Shown here one piece after another: positions 1-4,948 of a stretch of DNA of 9,591 bases. Numbering within the stretch: position 1 is the first letter of the stretch; the number at the start of each line of letters is the position of its first letter. This stretch comes from JBARRS01 sp049644345 (GTDB lineage Bacteria > Actinomycetota > Thermoleophilia > Gaiellales > Gaiellaceae): contig JBARRS010000104.1 in assembly GCA_049644345.1 (NCBI GenBank), positions 1 to 9,591 of the forward strand. Reading direction: 5' to 3'. The notes beneath the pieces were generated by a model. It searched no databases, was not told where the DNA came from, and worked only from the letters and a program-made list of their open reading frames with translations. Both the position numbers and the translations under genes were made by a program.

Positions 1-36
1 TTCCGGCCCAACGAGCGACTCGACCTCGTCGAGTGA
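1..36 (+). CDS. C-terminal tail of an upstream gene (partial)
   Basis: Reading frame 1 gives FRPNERLDLVE followed by TGA at 34-36. Nearly every codon ends in G or C, as in the confident genes here, which supports this frame as the end of a gene entering from the left. Eleven residues are too few to identify a family. The last bases contain a 7-bp dyad (ACTCGAC at 18-24, GTCGAGT at 28-34, 3-nt loop). Confidence 0.4.
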   Translation, partial: FRPNERLDLVE

Positions 37-53
37 AAACGCTTGCATTTTCA
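34..53. repeat. Short imperfect dyad GAAAA...GCATTTTC, copy A
   Basis: TGAAAA (34-39) and TTTTCA (48-53) are inverted arms around an eight-base centre. The motif GCATTTTC (45-52) recurs exactly at 144-151, inside the stronger hairpin downstream, so these may be two members of one short repeat type. The dyad lies directly after the upstream gene's stop codon. Confidence 0.4.
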
Positions 54-71
54 GGTTCGGGTTTTCTGGCG

Positions 72-112
72 CCGGTCTCTGTTCGACCGGGTGGGGCATC
101 TCCTTTCGCGAA
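72..112. repeat. Two small dyads in the spacer
   Basis: CCGGTC (72-77) and GACCGG (85-90) form a 6-bp stem with a 7-nt loop. TTCGCGAA (105-112) is a perfect 8-bp palindrome. Neither is followed by a T-tract, so neither looks like an intrinsic terminator. They add to the dense inverted-repeat character of the 100 bases before the hydrolase gene. Role unknown. Confidence 0.35.
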
Positions 113-126
113 GCGACAAACCAAAG

Positions 127-156
127 CCGCCGAAAATGCCTGAGCATTTTCGGCGG
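127..156. repeat. Perfect 12-bp inverted repeat over a start codon
   Basis: The left arm (127-138, CCGCCGAAAATG) and right arm (145-156, CATTTTCGGCGG) are perfect reverse complements around the 6-nt loop CCTGAG. The ATG at 136-138, the most likely start of the nicotinamidase-like gene, is the last three bases of the left arm. In RNA this hairpin would bury the start codon. It could be a dispersed hairpin repeat, an operator or a translational control element; the sequence alone does not decide. Confidence 0.6.
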
Positions 157-774
157 ATACTCTGGGACGTCGACACGCAGGTCGACTTCATGCTCCCGAA
201 CGGCAAGCTGTACGTGCCCGGGGCCGAGGAGACAGCGCCCGGCATGAAGCGGCTGGTAGAGGCCGCGCGCGCGGCGGGCATCGTGCACGTCGCATCCGCC
301 GACGACCACGAGCTCAGTGACCCTGAGATCTCCGACGAGCCGGACTTCCGGAACACGTACCCGCCGCACTGCCTCCGCGGCACGCCGGGGGCGCAGAAGG
401 TGCCCGAGACCGCGCAGGAAGATCCGCTGCCGCTCTCGGAGATCCCGTTCCCGCCCGGGTTGATCCCGGACCTCGTCTCCGGCCGCCGTGAGCTGCTGTT
501 GCTGAAGAAGAACTTCAACGTCTTCACGAATCCGAACACCGATCCGCTGCTCGAGGCGCTGGACCCGGACGAGGTCGTCGTCTTCGGGGTCGCCACCGAC
601 GTCTGCGACGACGCAGCAATCCGTGGCTTCCTCCTGCGGGGGCGAAAGGTCTCCTTCGTCGAGGATGCCGCGCGCGGCCTGAACGAGGAGCGTGTCGCCG
701 CGTCCACCGCTTTCTGGCGCGACAGCGGGGTCGAGTTCACCAACGTCGCCGAAGTCGTCGCCAGGCTCGCCTGA
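136..774 (+). CDS. Nicotinamidase-like cysteine hydrolase (isochorismatase superfamily)
   Basis: This 212-residue protein belongs to the isochorismatase/nicotinamidase fold of soluble cysteine amidohydrolases. The expected triad is present: Asp13 in DTQVDF, Lys125 in KKNFNVF and Cys157 in FGVATDVCDD. Asp56 and His58 (ADDHE) and His78 in YPPHCLRGTPGA match the metal-binding pattern of nicotinamidases (PncA type), which turn nicotinamide into nicotinate for NAD salvage. The third PncA metal histidine is not obvious, so the substrate could be another amide. I chose ATG 136 because homology begins at RRILWDVD. An upstream TTG at 43 would add 31 residues that look non-coding and run through inverted repeats. 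No SD precedes the ATG, which sits in a perfect hairpin arm. Confidence 0.85.
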   Translation: MPEHFRRILWDVDTQVDFMLPNGKLYVPGAEETAPGMKRLVEAARAAGIVHVASADDHELSDPEISDEPDFRNTYPPHCLRGTPGAQKVPETAQEDPLPLSEIPFPPGLIPDLVSGRRELLLLKKNFNVFTNPNTDPLLEALDPDEVVVFGVATDVCDDAAIRGFLLRGRKVSFVEDAARGLNEERVAASTAFWRDSGVEFTNVAEVVARLA

Positions 775-819
775 CGAACGCTTCAGCTTTCGCGGCCCAC
801 TGCCGATGAGCCAGGCGGG

Positions 820-2331
820 ATGCCGGATCTTGGTCACTTCCTGCACGTCCTCGGCGTTTCGGCGCTGACCTGGCTGCCGCTCATCTTCTTCGCGTTGATC
901 TGCTACCTGCTCTGGCGGACGCTGCAGCTGATGCCGCGTGTCCGGCCGACGCACGTGCAGCCGTCATCTCGTTCCTCCGTGAAATGGGAGGACGTTGCGG
1001 GTCTCGAGGAGGCCAAGGACGAGCTTCGCGAGGTCGTGGACTTCCTCCAGGACCCGAAGCGCTTCGAGCGGCTCGGCGCGCGTGTCCCGAAAGGCATCCT
1101 GCTGTACGGTCCGCCCGGCACAGGCAAGACGCTGCTCGCGAAGGCCGTCGCGCGCGAATCCGGCGCCAGCTTCTACTCGCAGAGCGCCTCCGCCTTCGTG
1201 GAGATGTTCGCCGGCCTCGGCGCCTCGCGCATTCGCAAGCTGTTCGAGACCGCGCGCAAGCACGCGCCCGCGATCGTCTTCATCGACGAGCTGGACGCCG
1301 TCGGCGCCGCCCGCACGGGGCACGGCTTCAACCGGGAGCAGGACCAGACGCTGAACCAGCTGCTCGTGGAGCTGGACGGCTTCGAGAAGGCCGACCAGGT
1401 CGTCGTGATGGGGGCGTCGAACAGGCTCCAGGACCTCGATCCCGCTCTGCTCCGTCCCGGCCGCTTCGACAGGCAGATCCTCGTCTCGTCCCCCGATCTC
1501 GCCGGCCGTGAGGAGATCCTCCACGTACACACGCGCGGGAAGCCCCTCGCTGCGGACGTCGACCTGAAGGTAATCGCGCGCCAGACGTCGGGCCTCACCG
1601 GCGCCGACCTCGCCAACATCGCCAACGAAGCGGCGATCTTCGCGGGACGGGCGGAGCAGCAGTACATCCGCATGAGCGACTTCGAGAACGCGATGGAGCG
1701 AGTCGTCGCAGGTCTTCAGCAGCGGCGCGTCGTCACGGAGAAGGAGAAGCGCATCCTCGCCTATCACGAGGCCGGCCATGCGCTCATGTCCCACCTGACC
1801 GGCGATCTTCTTCCCGTGCACAAGGTGACGATCGTCTCGCGAGGCACTGCGCTGGGCTACACGCTCAACCTGCCGAACGAGGAGCGCTATCTCCACACCA
1901 AAGAGGAGTTCGAGGACCTGCTCAAGGTCTTTCTCGCCGGCCGTGCTGCAGAGCACATCGTCTTCGGCCGGGTCACGAACGGCGCAGCGAATGACCTCGA
2001 GAAGGCGACGGAGCTCGCCCGCGCGATGGTCTTCGAGTACGGCATGTCCGGAGTCGTGAGCTCACGGACGATGCGCGCCGACAACTACGCCCTCTCGGAG
2101 GAAACGAAACGCGTGCGCGACCAGGAGCAGGCCCGACTGACCGACGACGCCTACGAGGCCGCGCAGCAGTTGCTCGTCAAGCACCGCCGCTCCCTCGACC
2201 GGATCGCGCAGGGGCTGCTCGAGAAGGAGACACTCGACAGCAACGAGCTCGACGCACTCCTCGACGAGATCGAGCCAGAGTCCCGCTCGAGCGAGACGGT
2301 CGGCACCGTCCGCGTGGTCTCGGCGGACTGA
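820..2331 (+). CDS. ftsH: FtsH-type membrane AAA+ zinc metalloprotease with one membrane span
   Basis: This 503-residue protein is an ATP-dependent protease of the FtsH family, which extracts and degrades membrane and cytosolic proteins. One hydrophobic helix (about residues 11-32) is followed by an AAA+ module. Walker A is GPPGTGKT (97-104), Walker B is IVFIDELDA (Asp156, Glu157), the pore loop is FVEMFAGLGAS (126-136), Asn201 is in the sensor position, and RPGRFDR (212-218) carries the arginine fingers. The M41 peptidase domain has HEAGH (316-320) and a third zinc ligand, Asp392, in NGAANDLEKAT. All catalytic residues are intact. Typical bacterial FtsH is about 600-650 residues with two membrane helices around an extracytoplasmic domain; here that domain and the second helix are absent. 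The start has GGCGGG directly before ATG. It may be a second FtsH paralogue. Confidence 0.93.
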   Translation: MPDLGHFLHVLGVSALTWLPLIFFALICYLLWRTLQLMPRVRPTHVQPSSRSSVKWEDVAGLEEAKDELREVVDFLQDPKRFERLGARVPKGILLYGPPGTGKTLLAKAVARESGASFYSQSASAFVEMFAGLGASRIRKLFETARKHAPAIVFIDELDAVGAARTGHGFNREQDQTLNQLLVELDGFEKADQVVVMGASNRLQDLDPALLRPGRFDRQILVSSPDLAGREEILHVHTRGKPLAADVDLKVIARQTSGLTGADLANIANEAAIFAGRAEQQYIRMSDFENAMERVVAGLQQRRVVTEKEKRILAYHEAGHALMSHLTGDLLPVHKVTIVSRGTALGYTLNLPNEERYLHTKEEFEDLLKVFLAGRAAEHIVFGRVTNGAANDLEKATELARAMVFEYGMSGVVSSRTMRADNYALSEETKRVRDQEQARLTDDAYEAAQQLLVKHRRSLDRIAQGLLEKETLDSNELDALLDEIEPESRSSETVGTVRVVSAD

Positions 2332-2342
2332 GCTCGACCCGA

Positions 2343-2348
2343 TAGCAT
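2343..2348 (+). promoter_or_regulatory. Possible -10 element (TAGCAT) before the epimerase gene
   Basis: TAGCAT fits the actinobacterial TAnnnT -10 pattern and ends eight bases before the ATG at 2357, so a transcript would begin at or very near the start codon. The epimerase gene has no convincing SD, which fits leaderless initiation. No good -35 is visible, so this stays tentative. Confidence 0.3.
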
Positions 2349-2356
2349 CGGCGGCG

Positions 2357-2761
2357 ATGGAGCCGCGCGGGATCCACCATCTCGGGGTTGCCGTCGAGGA
2401 TCTCGACGAGGCGCTCTCCACGTACGAGCGGCTGTTCGGCGCGGAGCTCGAGCAGCGCGACCGTGTTCCGGAGCAGGGGGTCGAGGCGGCGTCCCTACGG
2501 ATCGGCCGCGGTCGCGTCGAGCTGCTCGCCGCCCTCGGTGAAGACACGCCCGTCGGGAAGTTCCTCGCCAAGCGCGGCCCCGGCATGCACCACGTCGCCT
2601 ACGAGGTGACGGATGTGCGTGCTGCGCTCGCCGAGCTCGAGGAAGAGGGCGCGGAGCTCGTCGACACGGAACCGCGCCAGGGCCTGTTCGGGCTCGAGGT
2701 CGCCTTCCTTCATCCCGATGCCGTTCACGGAGTTCTCGCGGAGATCGTCTCGGATGCGTGA
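2357..2761 (+). CDS. mce: Methylmalonyl-CoA epimerase (VOC family)
   Basis: The 134-residue protein is a two-repeat vicinal-oxygen-chelate (glyoxalase/bleomycin-resistance) fold matching methylmalonyl-CoA epimerase, which interconverts the 2S and 2R epimers between propionyl-CoA carboxylase and methylmalonyl-CoA mutase. The first repeat opens with GIHHLGVAV (metal ligand His8) and the second with GPGMHHVAYEV (His79); a terminal VLAEIV supplies Glu129. Glu55 in RVELL lies near the remaining ligand position. Length and motif order are normal for this enzyme (about 130-150 residues). Other VOC enzymes are possible, but the paired HHLGVAV and MHHVAYEV segments favour the epimerase. Its stop codon overlaps the start of the next gene, so the two are probably translationally coupled. 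Confidence 0.85.
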   Translation: MEPRGIHHLGVAVEDLDEALSTYERLFGAELEQRDRVPEQGVEAASLRIGRGRVELLAALGEDTPVGKFLAKRGPGMHHVAYEVTDVRAALAELEEEGAELVDTEPRQGLFGLEVAFLHPDAVHGVLAEIVSDA

Positions 2762-2984
2762 AGAGGATCGGGTCCGCGTAGAGCTGGCCTTCGACGGCGG
2801 TCAGGCACTGGCAGCGCACGTCCCCGCCCCCGTGGCCGACGAGCTGGAGAGGGCCCTCGGAACGAACCAGGACGGCGCCTTCGCGCTCGAGGCGGAGGAG
2901 GGCCGCTACACGATCGCCCTGCGCCGCGTCGTCTATATCAAGCGCTTTATCCGTGAGGCCCGCGTCGGCTTCTCAGGTTCGTAG
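2754..2984 (+). CDS. Conserved-looking 76-residue protein of unknown function
   Basis: The ATG at 2754 lies eight bases inside the end of the epimerase gene (TGA 2759-2761), with no SD of its own, so expression by translational coupling is likely. The 76-residue product starts MREEDRVRVELAFDGG and has no membrane helix, signal or cysteine. It predicts as a small mixed alpha/beta domain: a strand (VRVELAF), a helix (APVADELERAL), then strands ending in GRYTIALRRVVYIKRF. I do not recognise the family. The layout resembles small actinobacterial domains such as DUF3107, without a clear motif match. Codon use matches its neighbours. It sits between a metabolic enzyme and a sigma factor. Confidence 0.65.
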   Translation: MREEDRVRVELAFDGGQALAAHVPAPVADELERALGTNQDGAFALEAEEGRYTIALRRVVYIKRFIREARVGFSGS

Positions 2985-3021
2985 GGTTACGAGCCGGGAC
3001 GGCCCGGGCATCCTCCGCGAG

Positions 3022-3600
3022 ATGGCCGAAGAAACCGGCACAGCCGCGCTGAAACGTGTCGAGAGCGAGCGTGACCTCCGCCGCGTCGTGGAGCTCGCCC
3101 AGCACGGAGACCGCGAGGCCATCGAGGCGCTCTACCTGATCCACTTCGATCGGATCTACAGCTATCTGCACATGAGCATCGGTAATCGTCACGACGCCGA
3201 GGACCTGACGACGCAGACGTTCGTGAAGATGCTCGAGTCGATCGGCCGTTTCCGCTGGCGGTCTGCGCCCTTCTCGGCCTGGCTGTTCCGAATCGCGCAC
3301 AACCTTGCGATGGACCACTTCCGCGCCGGCCGACGCTGGCAGCCGGAGGAGGAGGTACCTGAGCCGGAGGTCCCGGAAGGGAGCGCGGCAGAGGAGGAGG
3401 CGCTGGAGTCGATCGGCCGAAAGAGCATGCTCGAGCTGATCGAAGGCCTCTCGCTCGACCAGCAGCAGGTGCTGACCCTGAAGTTCGTCTTCAACTTCCC
3501 GAACGCCGAGGCGGCGTCGATCCTCGGAAAGACCGAGGGAGCGGTGAAGTCGCTTCAGCACCGCGCGCTCGTCTCGCTCCAGAAGCAGCTCTCTCAGTAG
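3022..3600 (+). CDS. ECF-type RNA polymerase sigma factor (sigma-70 family)
   Basis: The 192-residue protein has the two-domain build of extracytoplasmic-function sigma factors, which direct RNA polymerase to alternative promoters. Sigma region 2 spans about residues 34-103, with the DAEDLTTQTFVKM segment (58-70) and the -10-binding helix AWLFRIAHNLAMDHFR (86-101). Region 4 spans about 140-190, with a helix-turn-helix NAEAASILGKTEGAVKSL (161-178) for -35 recognition. The linker (about 108-134) is very acidic and proline-bearing. I chose ATG 3022; an in-frame GTG at 2953 would overlap the preceding gene and adds basic residues not typical of the family. No SD is visible. No anti-sigma gene lies beside it, so its control is unclear. 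Confidence 0.9.
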   Translation: MAEETGTAALKRVESERDLRRVVELAQHGDREAIEALYLIHFDRIYSYLHMSIGNRHDAEDLTTQTFVKMLESIGRFRWRSAPFSAWLFRIAHNLAMDHFRAGRRWQPEEEVPEPEVPEGSAAEEEALESIGRKSMLELIEGLSLDQQQVLTLKFVFNFPNAEAASILGKTEGAVKSLQHRALVSLQKQLSQ

Positions 3601-4506
3601 TTGACGCTCGAAGTCGGGATCGTCGGGCTGCCGGGATCCGGTAAGACGACGCTGTTCCGCGTGCTCACCGGCAGCGCGAGGGGCGACGTGGGCGTTGCGC
3701 AGATCGAGGATGGGCGGTTGCCGGAGGTCGCGCGGGTGGAGGGCTCCGCGAAGACGACCCCGGCGACGATTCGGGTCACGGATGTTCCGGGCACCGGCGC
3801 CGCGCTGCTCGGGAACCTGCGCCAGGTCGACGCCCTTCTCGCGGTCCTCGACGGGTTCTCGGGGGCACGCGACCCCGGCTCGGATCTGGAGACTCTGCGG
3901 CTCGAGCTGCTGGTCGCGGACCGGGACCACGTCGAGCGTCGTCTCGAGCGCGCGCGGACGCAGGCGAAGTCCGGCAACCCTGCGCTGCGCCGCGAGGTCG
4001 AGCAGCTCGAGCGGCTGCTCGAGCACGTCGAGAGCGGCGGCTCCCTCGCGGACTACCCGGGTGAGCTTCCCGGCGAGCTCGAGCCGTTGACGACCAAGCC
4101 GTTGCTCGCGGTCGAGAACGGGCCGGGGGGAATCGATCTCCAGCTCGAAGCCGAGCTCTGCGAGCTTCCCCCCGAAGAGGCAGCGGCATTCCGGGAAGGC
4201 CCGTCTGCCCTTGACCAGGTCGTTCGCCGGCTCGCCGAGGCGCTCGAGTTGGTCACGTTCTTCACCGGCGGCGAGAAAGAGGCTCGGGCCTGGAAACTGC
4301 GCCGCGGCCAGACCGCGCTCGAGGCCGCGGCGCAGATCCACTCCGACATGGCCCGCGGCTTCATCCGCTGCGAGGTGATCCGGTGGAGCGACCTCGTCGA
4401 GAGTGGGTCACACGCCGAGGCCGCTCGTCGCGGCCTGGAGCGAGTCGAAGGGAAGGAGTACCTGGTGCAAGACGGCGATGTCCTGCACATCAGGTTCAAC
4501 GTCTAG
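3601..4506 (+). CDS. Divergent YchF/OLA1-like P-loop NTPase with TGS-like C-terminus
   Basis: A TTG start directly follows the sigma-factor stop (TAG-TTG). The 301-residue product resembles YchF, a ribosome-associated ATPase/GTPase of about 363 residues. G1 is GLPGSGKTT (9-17), where YchF usually has GLPNVGKST. G3 is DVPG (61-64). A predicted coiled coil of charged residues covers about 101-143. The C-terminal third (218-301) closely follows the YchF TGS-like domain: FFTGGEKEARAWKLRRGQTA, IHSDMARGFIRCEVI, then GKEYLVQDGDVLHIRFNV. Differences: the switch I segment (about 24-33) is shortened, and the base-recognition site reads VENGPG (172-177) instead of the usual ANVxE type. This suggests a paralogue with altered nucleotide use. 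Its TAG overlaps the opposing stop of the Cys-rich peptide gene. Confidence 0.82.
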   Translation: MTLEVGIVGLPGSGKTTLFRVLTGSARGDVGVAQIEDGRLPEVARVEGSAKTTPATIRVTDVPGTGAALLGNLRQVDALLAVLDGFSGARDPGSDLETLRLELLVADRDHVERRLERARTQAKSGNPALRREVEQLERLLEHVESGGSLADYPGELPGELEPLTTKPLLAVENGPGGIDLQLEAELCELPPEEAAAFREGPSALDQVVRRLAEALELVTFFTGGEKEARAWKLRRGQTALEAAAQIHSDMARGFIRCEVIRWSDLVESGSHAEAARRGLERVEGKEYLVQDGDVLHIRFNV

Positions 4507-4553
4507 CAACCGCAGCCGCAGCCACCGCCGCAACAGTCGTCGCAACAGCTCAT
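4503..4553 (-). CDS. 16-residue cysteine-rich peptide divergent from arsR
   Basis: The minus-strand frame from ATG (4553-4551) to TAG (4505-4503) encodes MSCCDDCCGGGCGCGC: 16 residues with seven cysteines at 3, 4, 7, 8, 12, 14 and 16, two Asp and five Gly. It is too short for standard gene callers. Three signals support it. GAAAGGAGG lies four bases upstream and is complementary to a nine-base stretch of the 16S 3' tail. A TTGACA-17-TAGGCT promoter is correctly placed. Two ArsR-type dyads overlap that promoter. Vicinal and CxC cysteines suit thiolate binding of As(III), Zn, Cd or Cu. A metallothionein-like or arsenite-buffering role is inference from composition and context. Alternatives are a regulatory leader peptide or a chance frame in GCN-repeat DNA. 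Its stop overlaps the YchF-like stop. Confidence 0.7.
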   Translation of the reverse strand: MSCCDDCCGGGCGCGC

Positions 4554-4557
4554 GCGT

Positions 4558-4566
4558 CCTCCTTTC
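4558..4566 (-). promoter_or_regulatory. Strong SD for the Cys-rich peptide
   Basis: On the minus strand GAAAGGAGG precedes ATG 4553 with four intervening bases (ACGC). It pairs with nine consecutive bases of the usual bacterial 16S 3' end. Most genes in this window lack any clear SD, so its strength argues that the 16-codon frame is translated. Confidence 0.75.
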
Positions 4567-4583
4567 ATCGACAACGGTCGATG
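4566..4583. promoter_or_regulatory. ArsR-type operator candidate, site 2
   Basis: CATCGA (4566-4571) and TCGATG (4578-4583) are perfect 6-bp inverted arms around a 6-bp spacer. The geometry is the same as site 1 at 4601-4618, and the arms differ by one base per arm (C for T, G for A). Centres are 35 bp apart. Site 2 covers the expected transcription start of the Cys-rich peptide gene (about 4581). In that RNA it could also form a 5' hairpin just before the SD. Assignment to ArsR is inferred from the repeated geometry. Confidence 0.55.
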
Positions 4584-4587
4584 CACG

Positions 4588-4616
4588 AGCCTAGCTGCTA
4601 CATTGATGAATGTCAA
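4588..4616 (-). promoter_or_regulatory. Near-consensus sigma-70 promoter for the Cys-rich peptide
   Basis: On the minus strand a perfect -35 TTGACA (4616-4611) is separated by exactly 17 bp from TAGGCT (4593-4588), which fits the actinobacterial TAnnnT -10. Transcription would start near 4581, giving a leader of about 27 bases with the SD properly placed. The -35 lies inside operator site 1 and in the first codons of arsR, so bound repressor should block it. Confidence 0.7.
4596..4604 (+). promoter_or_regulatory. Possible extended -10 for arsR
   Basis: TGC-TACATT has the TGn extension and a TAnnnT hexamer ending six bases before the A of ATG 4610. Transcription starting on or beside that ATG would give a leaderless arsR mRNA, which fits the absence of an SD. 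There is no recognisable -35, and the hexamer overlaps operator site 1. Confidence 0.4.
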
Positions 4617-4618
4617 TG
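4601..4618. promoter_or_regulatory. ArsR operator candidate, site 1
   Basis: CATTGA (4601-4606) and TCAATG (4613-4618) are perfect inverted arms around TGAATG. The AT-rich TTGA...TCAA core and position are typical of ArsR/SmtB-family operators. It overlaps the arsR -10 candidate, the arsR start codon and the -35 of the divergent peptide promoter. A single bound dimer could therefore repress both directions until metal(loid) binding releases it. Confidence 0.7.
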
Positions 4619-4948
4619 AAGACTCTCGAACTGATCGCACAGCCCTGCTGTACGCCTGGATCGCCGCCGCTCCCCATGGATGCGGCCGAGGCGCTCGCAT
4701 TACGGTTCAAGGCGCTCGCTGATCCTGCGCGGGTCGCGATCGTGAACAGGCTCGCGGCGGGCGAGGCGTGCGTTTGCGAGTTCATCGAGCCGCTTGGGCT
4801 CTCGCAGCCCACCGTCTCGCACCATCTGAAGGTCCTGAGAGAGGCCGGACTCATTGAAGTCGCAGCTCGGCGCGGCACGTGGACGCACTACCGTCTCGTG
4901 CCGGAGGCCGTGGACGAGCTGGCGTACGCGCTCAACGGAGCCGTGTGA
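4610..4948 (+). CDS. arsR: ArsR/SmtB-family metal(loid)-responsive repressor
   Basis: The 112-residue winged-helix repressor has a recognition helix in GLSQPTVSHHLKVLREAGL (residues 64-82) and a wing around ARRGTWTHYRL. Four cysteines are placed for sensing: Cys13-Cys14 near the N-terminus (QPCCTPG) and Cys54/Cys56 in EACVCEF. A vicinal N-terminal pair plus a cysteine before the recognition region matches the three-cysteine As(III) site described for Corynebacterium glutamicum ArsR (Cys15, Cys16, Cys55), so As(III) or Sb(III) is the likely inducer. It should bind the dyads at 4601-4618 and 4566-4583, autoregulating itself and the divergent peptide gene. ATG 4610 has no SD; an in-frame ATG at 4616 is the alternative start. 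It overlaps arsC by three bases. Confidence 0.9.
   Translation: MSMKTLELIAQPCCTPGSPPLPMDAAEALALRFKALADPARVAIVNRLAAGEACVCEFIEPLGLSQPTVSHHLKVLREAGLIEVAARRGTWTHYRLVPEAVDELAYALNGAV

Noticed and set aside
43..135. N-terminal extension of the hydrolase from a TTG at 43
   Set aside because: The 31 extra residues precede the family's normal N-terminus and run through several inverted repeats; there is no SD or coding-like codon use.
964..1956. 330-codon minus-strand frame opposite ftsH
   Set aside because: It mirrors the FtsH AAA+ region and has low-complexity acidic/Leu composition with no motif.
2947..4341. Long minus-strand frame (464 codons) opposite the sigma factor and YchF-like gene
   Set aside because: An Arg/Leu/Glu-rich shadow of two well-identified genes, with no recognisable domain; typical of high-GC antisense frames.
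4581..4619. 12-residue frame MHEPSCYIDECQ whose stop overlaps the second arsR ATG
   Set aside because: It has no SD, and the only -10 candidate lies inside it, so it would be outside a leaderless arsR transcript. Two cysteines are not enough to support it.
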